A DNA stretch of 15,569 bases. Source: Nannocystaceae bacterium (GTDB lineage: Bacteria > Myxococcota_A > Polyangia > Nannocystales > Nannocystaceae). Where the stretch lies: the NCBI GenBank assembly GCA_016763875.1, contig JAESSZ010000911.1, positions 1 through 15,569 of the forward strand, in the 5' to 3' direction. Positions 1 through 8,239 of this stretch are shown in pieces; the first letter of the stretch is position 1, and every line of letters begins with the position of its first letter. The notes beneath the pieces are model-generated. The model worked only from the letters and a program-made list of their open reading frames with translations, did not search any database and was not told where the DNA came from. The position numbers were made by a program, and so were the translations under genes.

Positions 1-675
1 AAATTCTGTAAATTTTTCAGCAGCCAATGCACGTCCGAAATCCGCAACTCGACCGCGGCCATCCGCGCCAACGAGGATGTTGTTTGGGCTCACGTCGCGG
101 TGAACCAATCCCACACCGTGGGCCGCTTCGAGGCCCTTGGCGGCATCAACGATCACACTGATGATCGCTGCGGTCGTTCGCGGTGCGTCGTTCATCCATG
201 CGGTAAGGCTTCCTCCGGGAACAAGCTCGCAGGCGATGAACGTACTGCCCTCACTGATGTCGAGGTCGTAGATGTCGACGATGTTGGGGTGCGACAACAT
301 CGCAAGCGCACGAGCTTCGCGACGCAGCCGCGCCCGAACATCATCCGGGGCGTCGAGCATGAACTTCAGCGCAACGGGGCGATCCAAGATGCGGTCGCGA
401 CCCCGGTACACGATGCTCATCCCCCCCACCCCGAGGACCTCCTCCGGCACATATCGTTTGCCAAGCAGGCCGATATTGAACGGACCGGCCTTCGCACTGG
501 AGGGTCCATCGGGGTCTATCGTGCGCGCAATGTCGACAAGGATCGCGCGGCACGTCGTGCAGTCAGCGAGGTGCCCCTCGAGTTCGACCGACTCGTCCGG
601 TCGAAGCGCCCCAGCGATAAAGTCGTTGAGTGCGTTGTCGTCGGGGCAAGCCGCGGTTGTGTACGCCCCGGTCAA
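1..675 (-). CDS. Zinc-finger Ser/Thr protein kinase, N-terminal part (runs off the left edge)
   Basis: Hanks-type Ser/Thr kinase that would phosphorylate proteins in a signalling pathway; the substrate is unknown. Reading leftward from a TTG at 675, the protein has C10 and H35-x3-C39-x2-C42, a zinc-finger pattern like that of anti-sigma factors, followed by the kinase fold. The kinase fold shows a Gly-rich loop (VLGVGGMS), the ATP-anchoring lysine in PVALK (K104), the catalytic loop HRDVSPNN (H192, D194, N199) and DFG at 212-214. All core catalytic residues visible are intact. The C-terminal lobe, and any membrane or TPR segment, lies outside the window. The start is uncertain. The TTG overlaps the stop of the upstream GTPase gene (TTGA) and has AGAGA about 7 nt upstream, while a GTG at 702 would add nine residues. 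There is no ATG in this frame before the stop at 757-759. The zinc-finger-then-kinase layout is common in myxobacteria. Confidence 0.9.
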   Translation of the reverse strand, partial: MTGAYTTAACPDDNALNDFIAGALRPDESVELEGHLADCTTCRAILVDIARTIDPDGPSSAKAGPFNIGLLGKRYVPEEVLGVGGMSIVYRGRDRILDRPVALKFMLDAPDDVRARLRREARALAMLSHPNIVDIYDLDISEGSTFIACELVPGGSLTAWMNDAPRTTAAIISVIVDAAKGLEAAHGVGLVHRDVSPNNILVGADGRGRVADFGRALAAEKFTEF

Positions 676-1630
676 CTCGACGTCTCTTTTCGGGTGGTGC
701 ACGCGGCGAACCCACTGCGTAACGCGGCGTCGTCCAGTTCGAGCCCGAGAATAACGAGACGACTATTGCGTTCCTCGTCGCCCCATGCGGCACCCAACGT
801 GACCTCGATAGCTTCGCTAACCCCCTGGACGATGACGCGCGCATCCACGCCCGCCACCGCCAGGATCCCCTTGATCCTCAAGAGCCGCACCTCGACTGCA
901 CCCAAAGCGCTCTCGACCCAGTCACCGAAACGTTCTTCGTCGAGTTCCCCGTCGTGGACGAGCGAAACCGCGTCGACGCGGTGACGGGCGACCGCTCCCT
1001 CGGGTGGCGGAACCCGGAGCACCCCCTGTCGCGCCTCCAGTAGCGCCAGCAGAGTCTGTGCACCCGAGCCCACCAGGCGCCCTTTATTCGCGCGGGTGAG
1101 CACAGCACCCGGCGCGAGTGCAGCGATGTCCTCACCGAGCGTAAGCAGGTCAGCCTCGGCGCACTGATCGACATGGGACATTGCCACGATGTCCGCGAAC
1201 CCCAGTTGCTCGATAGTGAGGGAGAACTTCATCCTCTGCCGAGCCCGCGCGGCATCAATGACAGTGACGACTCCGTCGAGCCGAAGCTGATCCCTGGCCA
1301 TACCCCGAGTCAGTATTCGGATGACCCCAGCCGGCGACGCCGCCCCGGAAGTCTCAACGATGATCCGTGAAGGCGTTGGGGTCGACTCGGCGAACTCCGC
1401 TAGCGCCGCGTCGAGCGCTTCGTGAGTGACGCAGCAGATACACCCACCGGTAATCTCTCGGATCCGTCGAGCACGCTTGGCCAACAGCGTCCCGTCGATA
1501 CCGATGGCGGCCTCCTCGTTGACGATCACCGCCGTGTCCGATGGCAGCGCCTCGAGCCAACGGTCCAGGAGCGTGACTTGCCCGCACCCAGAAAGCCCGT
1601 GATCACCGTGACCGGTATCGGTGCGTCCAC
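672..1630 (-). CDS. CobW/COG0523-family metallochaperone GTPase, frameshifted in its P-loop
   Basis: P-loop GTPases of this family bind Zn, Co or other metals through a CxCC motif and pass them to client enzymes. The larger part (GTG at 1529 to TGA at 672, 285 aa) carries GGCICC (residues 28-33), ETSGAASP, VTVIDA, a G4-like SHVD in place of the usual NKxD, and a CobW C-terminal domain. The N-terminus is in another frame: GTG at 1628-1630 starts MDAPIPVTVITGFLGAGKS, a textbook CobW start with its Walker A lysine. At 1574-1576 the frame must slip by one base (AAG TC.ACG CTC CTG GAC) to reach LLDRWLEALPSDTAVIVNEE, which runs directly into the main ORF. A single missing base inside the GKS/T motif therefore splits the gene. 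It could be a real inactivating mutation or a sequencing error. The gene precedes the kinase and overlaps its probable start. Family identity is firm; whether it is functional is unresolved. Confidence 0.85.
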
Positions 1631-1698
1631 GGTTGCGAGTCTATCGCGGCCAGGGGGCCAACACACGGGCCTCGCGGCGCCTGCTATGCTTGTCGACG

Positions 1699-2175
1699 AT
1701 GAACGCGCGCAAGGTGCTCGGACTCGGCATATTGGCCTTCCTCGTCGGTGGGTGTTCTTCGCCCGGGCACGCGTGCACGGAGATCGGATGTCAGGACGGC
1801 CTGATGCTCTCTGTGACGCCGAACTCCAGCTGGCCCCACGGCGAGTACCGTTTCATCGTGGCGATCGACGACATCACGTCAACGTGCGTGGGAACCCTGC
1901 CCCTACCTGCGTGCGGCACGGCTGCCATCGCCTGCGAAGGCCCACCGATTCCCATCGGCGAATCGGGTTGCGCGCTACCGCCCGCCGAACATGCGTTCGC
2001 TGGCTTCACGCTGACGGGGGCTCCCGCGCGAGCGAGCGTTGAGGTGCAACTCGACGGACAGACGCTGGTCTCTAAGTCCTGGACTCCGACCTACAAAACG
2101 GTGCAACCCAACGGCTCGAACTGTGAGCCCACGTGCCGCAACGCATCGGTGGCGCTTACGATCCCCTTCGAGTAG
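1699..2175 (+). CDS. Small predicted lipoprotein, family not recognised
   Basis: A 158-residue protein. It starts MNARKVLGLGILAFLVGG and then C, so the signal peptide ends in a lipobox (LVGGC) and the mature protein is expected to be lipid-anchored on the cell envelope. The mature part has several further cysteines (in HAC, IGC, STC, PAC, IAC, SGC, NC, PTC), which suggests a disulfide-rich extracytoplasmic domain. It contains TLTGAPARASVEVQLDGQ, and the overall look is of a small beta-rich fold. ATG at 1699 was chosen over the in-frame GTG at 1621 because it places the signal peptide at the N-terminus. No clear Shine-Dalgarno precedes it; TATGCT at 1685-1690 could be a -10 box giving a very short leader, but this is weak. 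It is divergent from the CobW-like gene, 68 bp away. I cannot assign a function. Confidence 0.75.
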   Translation: MNARKVLGLGILAFLVGGCSSPGHACTEIGCQDGLMLSVTPNSSWPHGEYRFIVAIDDITSTCVGTLPLPACGTAAIACEGPPIPIGESGCALPPAEHAFAGFTLTGAPARASVEVQLDGQTLVSKSWTPTYKTVQPNGSNCEPTCRNASVALTIPFE

Positions 2176-2302
2176 CCGCCACCCATCGCGGACGCGGGAT
2201 TGGGGTCAAAGCCAGGGGCGGGGCCTATGAGGGTCGCGACCGGCACAATCACGTCAAAATCGGTGGCCACGGGACCGAGTCGTCAAGTAGAGTCGCCGGT
2301 TC
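2176..2302 (+). other. Intergenic gap before the toxin locus
   Basis: No gene is supported here. The stretch holds a perfect 10-bp palindrome GGTCGCGACC at 2232-2241 and an 8-bp palindrome GTGGCCAC at 2263-2270, either of which could be an operator. It presumably contains the promoter of the TPR/RHS operon, but I see no convincing -35/-10 pair. No T-rich hairpin follows the lipoprotein gene. Confidence 0.35.
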
Positions 2303-2374
2303 ATGGCCGACGACGACAAAGACGCCGACGAGACGGCCGGCGCATTTCTAGCGGCGGCGATCACCGCCACGTAG
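2303..2374 (+). other. Short ORF in frame with the TPR gene, ended by TAG (possible broken N-terminus)
   Basis: ATG at 2303 encodes MADDDKDADETAGAFLAAAI plus three residues (TAT), then TAG at 2372-2374. It is in exactly the same frame as the TPR gene, whose next in-frame ATG is at 2384, only three codons after the stop. An acidic start followed by an Ala-rich helix looks like a genuine protein N-terminus. A CAG-to-TAG change would explain the break. Alternatives are a leader peptide, or chance. Its ribosome site is poor. Confidence 0.4.
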
Positions 2375-2383
2375 GCAGGTCCC

Positions 2384-3718
2384 ATGCGTCGTCTGGCCGA
2401 GTTCCGCGCACATTGCGAAGAGTTCATCTGGCAGGTGGAAGACCACCTGCTGCTGGTGAGCGGCGTCGACGGCGACACGCCGTACACGCTCAAGGTGCTT
2501 GAGCAAGTCGAGGGTCACGACGAATCGTCTTTGTACGTGATGATCGCGGACGAGTACCTGGACGCCGACACCTATGCCCGCACCGTCGCGGGGCGTTGCG
2601 TGTTGCTCTACGAGGTCGTCAACGAAGAGCGTGAGAAGCGAAACGAGCCGCGGCTCGAGCCGTTCCCCCAGGAACTCACAGACCCCGGTCTCACGCCGCT
2701 GGACCGCATCGTGATTGCCATCGAGCATCTTGGCGCGCGTCTACCCAATCCCGACGACCACCGCGTCGTGTTCGCCCTGCTGCCCACGCAGATCCATGAC
2801 TGGGGTGACTACTCGAAGTTCGTCTCCAGCTTCACGCACATGCCCCAACCAGCGCCCCCGCTCAAAGGGGACTGGCCGGTGTACACGCGGCTGTTCATGC
2901 GAGACCAGCGCGACCACGTGCTCGGCGGTGCGCTCAACGAGCGGCACGCCAAAGGGGTTCTCAACATCGACGTCGACATGTCGACCGATGCCATGGCCGG
3001 GGACCTCGCCGAGGACGCCGTGGACCCGGCGATACCGATCGCCGAACGCATGCAAGCGGTGCTGCAGCTCGCCAACATCGACCTCTCGTACAAGCGATTC
3101 GAAGAGGCGATCAAGAAGTTCGCGTTGCTTTTCGACTACTACATCAAAGCCGACGCACCGTTGATGCAGGCGATGTGCATGCAAGGAGTCGGGGACTGCC
3201 TGCGCATGGTCGATCAGCCGCCGCAAGCGCTTGAGCGCTACCAACAGGGTTTGGCTATCGCATTGGCTGCCAAGTCGCCGCTGCCTATCGAGCCAGCGCC
3301 AGCTGAGCCGGGATCCGAGCCGGGCGCCCCTCTGCATCCGAATGCACCGCCCGTCATGTTGAACCTGCTGCTGAGCGCAGCCCCGATCTGCATGACGTTA
3401 GAGAAGTTCGAAGACGCGCAGAGCTACTACGCCGACGCGAGCAAGCTGGCCGCCAAGTGTATGAACCCGTTTGCCGCCTGCGATGCGCTGGAGGGCGAAG
3501 GCGACGCCCATCGAGCACTCGGGGAGCCGGATGAAGCGCTCAAAGACTGGCGCGACTGCGAGACCATCTCGGAGAAGTACGAGTACTACCAACGGCTGGT
3601 CAGTGTGCTCGAACGCATCCACGCGCTGTACAAAGAGGGTCAACTCAAGAAAGAGACCGACGAGGCCTGGACCAAGCTGCAGGGCGCGAAACTCCTGCTG
3701 AAGAAGAAGGCGGCGTAG
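2384..3718 (+). CDS. TPR-repeat protein encoded directly upstream of the RHS toxin
   Basis: A 444-residue cytoplasmic protein with no signal peptide or membrane segment. Residues 1-200 form a domain I do not recognise (LLLVSGVDGDTPYTLKVLEQ near the start, VVFALLPTQIHDWGDYSKF around 125-145). Residues from about 217 to 295 look like tetratricopeptide helices (RFEEAIKKFALLFDYYIKA, then ALERYQQGLAIAL). A Pro-rich linker at about 300-325 leads to more TPR-like helices (FEDAQSYYADASKLAAKC, LGEPDEALKDWRDCETISEK) and a Lys-rich end. The last base of its TAG is the first base of the RHS gene's GTG, so the two are probably translationally coupled. That suggests a role in folding, loading or regulating the RHS protein, as an adaptor or chaperone; this is inference. 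AGGCAGG lies 4 nt before ATG 2384. Upstream in the same frame is a TAG preceded by a plausible N-terminus from 2303, so the start may be displaced by a nonsense mutation. Confidence 0.8.
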   Translation: MRRLAEFRAHCEEFIWQVEDHLLLVSGVDGDTPYTLKVLEQVEGHDESSLYVMIADEYLDADTYARTVAGRCVLLYEVVNEEREKRNEPRLEPFPQELTDPGLTPLDRIVIAIEHLGARLPNPDDHRVVFALLPTQIHDWGDYSKFVSSFTHMPQPAPPLKGDWPVYTRLFMRDQRDHVLGGALNERHAKGVLNIDVDMSTDAMAGDLAEDAVDPAIPIAERMQAVLQLANIDLSYKRFEEAIKKFALLFDYYIKADAPLMQAMCMQGVGDCLRMVDQPPQALERYQQGLAIALAAKSPLPIEPAPAEPGSEPGAPLHPNAPPVMLNLLLSAAPICMTLEKFEDAQSYYADASKLAAKCMNPFAACDALEGEGDAHRALGEPDEALKDWRDCETISEKYEYYQRLVSVLERIHALYKEGQLKKETDEAWTKLQGAKLLLKKKAA

Positions 3719-6700
3719 TGGGCGGGCCTTCAATGATAGCGCCGCCGACGGGCCGTCCAGCCGGACCTCCGGCAACGCCCGTGTTCGCGACGACCGGCAA
3801 CGCACGCGCCGACTCGGTACTCGCAACCCTCGACGCCACCATCGCTCCGTTTACTCAGGCCCCGCCCGCAGACCAGGGAGCCGCCGGCTGGGTCGCGCAG
3901 GGACTCGGAGGCGCACTGGGGCTGGTCAACGCGCCAATGATGTTCATCGATGCCGCGGCCTCGCAGGGGGTGTCGGCCGTGCTGGATGCCCTCGGACTCG
4001 CCGGGCTGTTCCCGCCGATGCCGGTCGCAACGATCGGCTTGAGCATGCACTTGGGCACGCCGCACACCCACGTGCACCCGCCCAGCCTTATTCCGCCCGC
4101 ACCGCCGATCCCGTTGCCGAGCTTGGGCGTCGCGTTCTTGGCGGGCTCAGCCTCCGTGTTGGTCGGCGGTGTGCCAGCGCTGCGTGCAGGCGACATCGGA
4201 ATCGGTTTTACCTGCGGCTCTTTGGCGCCCCCGTTCGAGATCATGACCGGGGCTTCGGGGGTGTACTTCGCTGGGGCTCGCGTGGCCCGGTTTGGCATGG
4301 ACATCACGTTCCACTGCAATCCGGTTTCGGCGATGGGTGGGTTTGCGATTGGCATGGGCGTCGCGGGCATCGTTGCCGGTGCCGCGGGTGCTGCTGCCCA
4401 GGCGTCCGCCGGTAACGCAGGCGCTGCCATTGCCCAAGGCATCCAAACGGGACTCGACGCGGCCGCGATGGCGGTCTCGATGTTGCGCGGCAAAGACCCC
4501 GCTGGTCCCCCGGGTATCGGCATGCTCCTGGGTCCTCCCATGGGCAACGTGATGGCCGGTGGACCACCGATCCCCAACGTCGGCGCCCTGGCCCAGGGCA
4601 AGATCTACAGCGCGCTGGGTCGTGCGATGCGGTCCATGCGGGGGGCGCTGCGGCGGCGCACGGCACCATCGGACGCCAACGGCAGGGCGTGCGACGGCGG
4701 CGAGCCGGTCCACGTGGTGACCGGTGCGAACTACAACACGCATCTCGACTTTGCCTCGATTCTCGGCTGCTTCGAATGGAAGCGGTTTACCTCGAGCGCG
4801 AACAACTTCGAGCGCGGGGTGATGGGCTGGAGCTGGCGCCATACTTTCGAATCGCGCCTGAGCATTCGGCTGCACCAAGTGATCTTCGAGGGGTTCGAGG
4901 GCGAGGAGATCGTCTTCCCGCGACTGAGAGAGACGGACGAAGTCTCCATGCACGGATACAAGCTTCGACGGCTCAGCGACGACCGGTTTACGGTCTCGCA
5001 CCGACGCAGCGGGACAATTGAGTTTGAGCGCCACGGCCGAGGCAGTGGCGTCGCGCGACTCGTCTGTATCCACCGAGACGGAAACACCGTCGAACTTAAG
5101 TACGACCGCCACCGACGTGTGGAGAGCGTAGTCGAACGCACGGCAGTGCTGGGGAGCAAACCGGCGACATACTTGCTGCGCTACGACGATGGCGGGCAAC
5201 TTCGGGAAGTTTGGGGCTCGCGCTTTGGTGAGCCAACGGCCCGCCTGGCGCAGTACCACTACGACCATGCCGGACATCTTGTCCGTGCCGAGGACGCGGG
5301 CGGCGTGGCCGACGTCTACACATACGACGCCGTGCATCGCATGGTTCGCGCGACGGACCGCATCGGCTACACGTTTGGTTGGGAGTACGACCACCACGGT
5401 CGTTGCATCAAGACGCAGGGTGAGGACGGACTTTGGCACGCCGAGTTCGAGTACGAGCCCGGCGTCACCAAGATGAAGATCCACGACGGGTCTGAGTACA
5501 CCTTCGTCTACGATGAGGACGGGGTCATAACGTCGGTTGCTGGGCCCTGCGGAAGCGAGAAGAAACGGCTGCGCGATCCTTCCGGGAGGGTTGTGGCCGA
5601 AGTGGATGTCGGCGGACAGCGGATCGACTTCATCTACGATGACGACGGCGGGTTGATCGCGCGGCGTAATCATTTTGGCGACTCGTTCCCGCCAAGCCTC
5701 GACGCATCCGGGGTGCCGCAAACCCTCATCCGGCGCCTCCCCGAGAACACGCGGAGCTTCTTGTTCGGCGGCGCGCTGCCGAAACTCGACGAGACCCAAC
5801 CGGACCTCGAGCGCGGAAGAAACCCGCGGGGTAATGTCGTGTACCAACGCGACGCGCGGGGACACGAACGGCGCTGGACGTTCGACGCGGTCGGCAACGA
5901 GACCTCACACACAGACCGAGACGGGTGCCTGCGTCGTACCCAGGTGATCCGGTGGGGGCCGACGGGCGCCCGCATCGACGCGCTCGGTCACACGACCCGC
6001 TACGAACACAACCCCCACCAAAAAATCACAAAAGTCGTCGACGCCGGAGGGTCCGAGTCCAACTTTGTCTACGACAGCCGAGACCGGATCGTCGAAGTGC
6101 ACAGGTCCGGTCAGCTTCGCGAGCGCTACTCCTGGGACGTAGGACACCGGCTCGTCGAGAAAACCGACGGCCAGGGGGCATTTTTACTCCTGTTCGAGCG
6201 GCACCCCAACGGACTCCCCCAGCGTATCACTCGCTGCGATGGCGGTTTTTGCGAATACGACTACGACCGCCGCGGCAATACCACCAAGGCCGACACCGCC
6301 GACCACCGGGTGCGACGATCGTTCACGGAATTCGACGAGGTCGCCGTCGACGACTGCGATGGCCGCTCGGTTCGGCACGAATACGGATGGGCCGGCGAAA
6401 CCACCACCGCCATCGCCGAACGATTCGTGTTCACACGGCGACGCCACGGGAACACGCTCGTGTTCGCAGAACCCACAGGGGCGCAGCGCACCGTGCAATG
6501 CGGGGCCGACGGGTCAGTCCATATCGATCACGGCAATGGAACACATGAGGTCCAGCAATACGACAGCGAGGGCCGCGTTGTCGCTCGATCGTGCTCGCGC
6601 CACCGTGATCGGCCACTCGCCAACTCAGACGCCATCGTGCAGGAGAAGCCGGTCGCCGCCGACCACCTGCCCTGGAACGTCCGGCACCAGTACACGCCCG

Positions 6701-8220
6701 AGGGCGACCTCATCGCTACCGACGATACGGTCCGTGGGAACCGTCGGTACACGGTCGACGCCGCCCACCGCCTGGTGGGCGTGCAGTCTTCGGTCAACAC
6801 GAGCGTTCGCTTTACATACGACGCGGCCAACAACCTGACCGAACTTGCCACGACCGGCAGGTTGCTCGTGGACACCGGAAACCGGTTGCGCAGCGCCGCG
6901 ATCGAGGAGTTCGGCTACGACGAACGAGCCCGCCTGGCGTCGCGCGGTGGCATCAAGGGGTCGGAGGTCCGCTATCAGTACGACGCCGAGGACCAGCTAG
7001 TGCGGGTCGACGATGCCGACGACGCGCCGTGGACCGCGACCTACGACGGCCTTGGTCGGCGTGTGACCTTTGGGCGCGGTAACGACAAGACCCGCCTGTG
7101 GTGGGACGGCGATCAACTGGCGGCCCGTGAAGGTCCAGACGGGGCGTTTCGTATCTTCCTGTACGCCGACCGCGGGTCCTTCGTTCCGCTGGGCTTCGTC
7201 GACTACGACAGCGTGGACGCGGCTCCGGAGTCCGGGCAGTCGTACTCGGTGTTCAGCGACCAGGTCGGTCTGCCTCAGCACATCGAGAACGACAAAGGCG
7301 AGGTCGTATGGTGGTGCGACCAGGCCACTCCCTACGGCGAGGTGTTCGTTCGGCCGGGCAACAAAATCGAGTACCACCTCCGGTTTCCCGGCCACATCCA
7401 CGATCCCGATCTGCGGCTGCACTACAATCGATTTCGCGACTCCGACCCTTGCCTGGGACGCTACCTGCAGCCCGATCCGATGGGGGTTCGGGGCGGCATC
7501 AACCTGTACGCGTACCCGGCCAACCCGCTCGTCTCCGTGGACGTTCTGGGTCTGACCTCGCACGACAATCCCGACAATGGGCCGCCTCGGGCCGAGGACG
7601 GTGACGCCCGACCGCGGGATGAAAACCCGAACGACGGCGCCGATGCACCACCGCCGAGGATATCCCGGGAGGAAGCGGTCCAGCGGGCAATGGAGGCAGC
7701 GGAAGCGCACCGCGTCAAAGTCACGGAGGACTTCGAAGCTGGGCGCCTTGCCGGCTTCGAGGACCCTAACGAAAATGCGCCCGCTTGCGTGGCCGCGGTC
7801 GTTGACGTGACTCGCCCCAACGCGGATCCGTTCGTGGCGCATAACGACCCGAAGGGGACCGTCGCCGACCCCGGCGACTTCGGCGACGTGCTACGGCCCC
7901 GCGTGGCGGAGCAGCAGCAGCGGCACACCGACGGAAAGGACCACTTCTCGGAGCCGGCGACCCATGCCGAGGTCAAGGCACTGGACGCCGCGATCAAGGC
8001 TCGCGAAGCCGAGACCGGCGTTCCTGTGACCGAGGCAGATCTCGGAGATTTCGTCCAGGTCCCGATGTGGAATCGGGATGGTCTGCCGGGCGACAGAGCG
8101 CCCGGAACGCCTGCGGCGTGCTGTGGACACTGCCAGAACATCACGGCAGGGGCCGACAATCAGTCAGGCAACGCGACACCGTTCGTGAGAACAGAAGACG
8201 GGTGGCAACGGGTCGAATGA
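3718..8220 (+). CDS. PAAR-like/RHS polymorphic toxin with C-terminal YwqJ-type deaminase domain
   Basis: A 1500-residue RHS toxin. Residues about 95-205 are PAAR-like: a His/Pro-rich run (H111 onward, PHTHVHPP), then NG/GD-type repeats ASVLVGGVPALRAGD and SGVYFAGARVARFG with C166 and C200, as on the tips of secretion spikes. A Gly/Ala-rich hydrophobic stretch follows at about 205-255. A DUF6531-like start (EPVHVVTGANYNTHLDF) begins near 327. Residues about 440-1150 carry many YD repeats such as YDHAGHLVRAEDAGG. The RHS core DPMGVRGGINLYAYPANP (D1253) ends at DVLGL (D1275-L1279), where RHS proteins are known to cut themselves, which would release a 221-residue tip. The tip has an acidic Pro-rich linker, then PFVAHN, H1416-A-E1418, and C1469-GH-C1472 (CCGHC). 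This is the zinc-binding and catalytic pattern of nucleic-acid deaminases of the YwqJ-related group. GTG 3718 was chosen because GAAGG lies 7 nt upstream and it overlaps the TPR stop; ATG 3733 is an alternative. The substrate is unknown. Confidence 0.9.
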   Translation: MGGPSMIAPPTGRPAGPPATPVFATTGNARADSVLATLDATIAPFTQAPPADQGAAGWVAQGLGGALGLVNAPMMFIDAAASQGVSAVLDALGLAGLFPPMPVATIGLSMHLGTPHTHVHPPSLIPPAPPIPLPSLGVAFLAGSASVLVGGVPALRAGDIGIGFTCGSLAPPFEIMTGASGVYFAGARVARFGMDITFHCNPVSAMGGFAIGMGVAGIVAGAAGAAAQASAGNAGAAIAQGIQTGLDAAAMAVSMLRGKDPAGPPGIGMLLGPPMGNVMAGGPPIPNVGALAQGKIYSALGRAMRSMRGALRRRTAPSDANGRACDGGEPVHVVTGANYNTHLDFASILGCFEWKRFTSSANNFERGVMGWSWRHTFESRLSIRLHQVIFEGFEGEEIVFPRLRETDEVSMHGYKLRRLSDDRFTVSHRRSGTIEFERHGRGSGVARLVCIHRDGNTVELKYDRHRRVESVVERTAVLGSKPATYLLRYDDGGQLREVWGSRFGEPTARLAQYHYDHAGHLVRAEDAGGVADVYTYDAVHRMVRATDRIGYTFGWEYDHHGRCIKTQGEDGLWHAEFEYEPGVTKMKIHDGSEYTFVYDEDGVITSVAGPCGSEKKRLRDPSGRVVAEVDVGGQRIDFIYDDDGGLIARRNHFGDSFPPSLDASGVPQTLIRRLPENTRSFLFGGALPKLDETQPDLERGRNPRGNVVYQRDARGHERRWTFDAVGNETSHTDRDGCLRRTQVIRWGPTGARIDALGHTTRYEHNPHQKITKVVDAGGSESNFVYDSRDRIVEVHRSGQLRERYSWDVGHRLVEKTDGQGAFLLLFERHPNGLPQRITRCDGGFCEYDYDRRGNTTKADTADHRVRRSFTEFDEVAVDDCDGRSVRHEYGWAGETTTAIAERFVFTRRRHGNTLVFAEPTGAQRTVQCGADGSVHIDHGNGTHEVQQYDSEGRVVARSCSRHRDRPLANSDAIVQEKPVAADHLPWNVRHQYTPEGDLIATDDTVRGNRRYTVDAAHRLVGVQSSVNTSVRFTYDAANNLTELATTGRLLVDTGNRLRSAAIEEFGYDERARLASRGGIKGSEVRYQYDAEDQLVRVDDADDAPWTATYDGLGRRVTFGRGNDKTRLWWDGDQLAAREGPDGAFRIFLYADRGSFVPLGFVDYDSVDAAPESGQSYSVFSDQVGLPQHIENDKGEVVWWCDQATPYGEVFVRPGNKIEYHLRFPGHIHDPDLRLHYNRFRDSDPCLGRYLQPDPMGVRGGINLYAYPANPLVSVDVLGLTSHDNPDNGPPRAEDGDARPRDENPNDGADAPPPRISREEAVQRAMEAAEAHRVKVTEDFEAGRLAGFEDPNENAPACVAAVVDVTRPNADPFVAHNDPKGTVADPGDFGDVLRPRVAEQQQRHTDGKDHFSEPATHAEVKALDAAIKAREAETGVPVTEADLGDFVQVPMWNRDGLPGDRAPGTPAACCGHCQNITAGADNQSGNATPFVRTEDGWQRVE

Positions 8221-8239
8221 CCAACGATTGGCAACGCGC

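Noticed and set aside
100..984. Plus-strand 294-codon ORF
   Set aside because: It is the exact codon-for-codon mirror of the minus-strand kinase frame, which shows HRD, DFG and zinc-finger motifs. The plus reading has no recognisable domain.
1621..1698. Upstream start of the small lipoprotein at GTG 1621
   Set aside because: It would put 26 basic residues before the signal peptide and overlap the start of the CobW-like gene; ATG 1699 gives a standard lipoprotein leader.
4147..5865. Minus-strand 572-codon ORF inside the RHS gene
   Set aside because: It is antisense to clear YD/RHS repeats, has no motif of its own, and is a common artefact of GC-rich codon use.
4690..7480. RHS repeat region considered as a tandem DNA repeat
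   Set aside because: The repetition is at the protein level (degenerate YD repeats). I see no near-identical DNA copies, so it is annotated as part of the RHS gene only.
6997..8159. Long minus-strand ORFs (6997-7842, 7461-8159) opposite the RHS core and toxin tip
   Set aside because: They are opposite the conserved RHS core and the HAE/CxxC motifs, and their low-complexity Arg/Ser/Ala-rich translations look like shadows.
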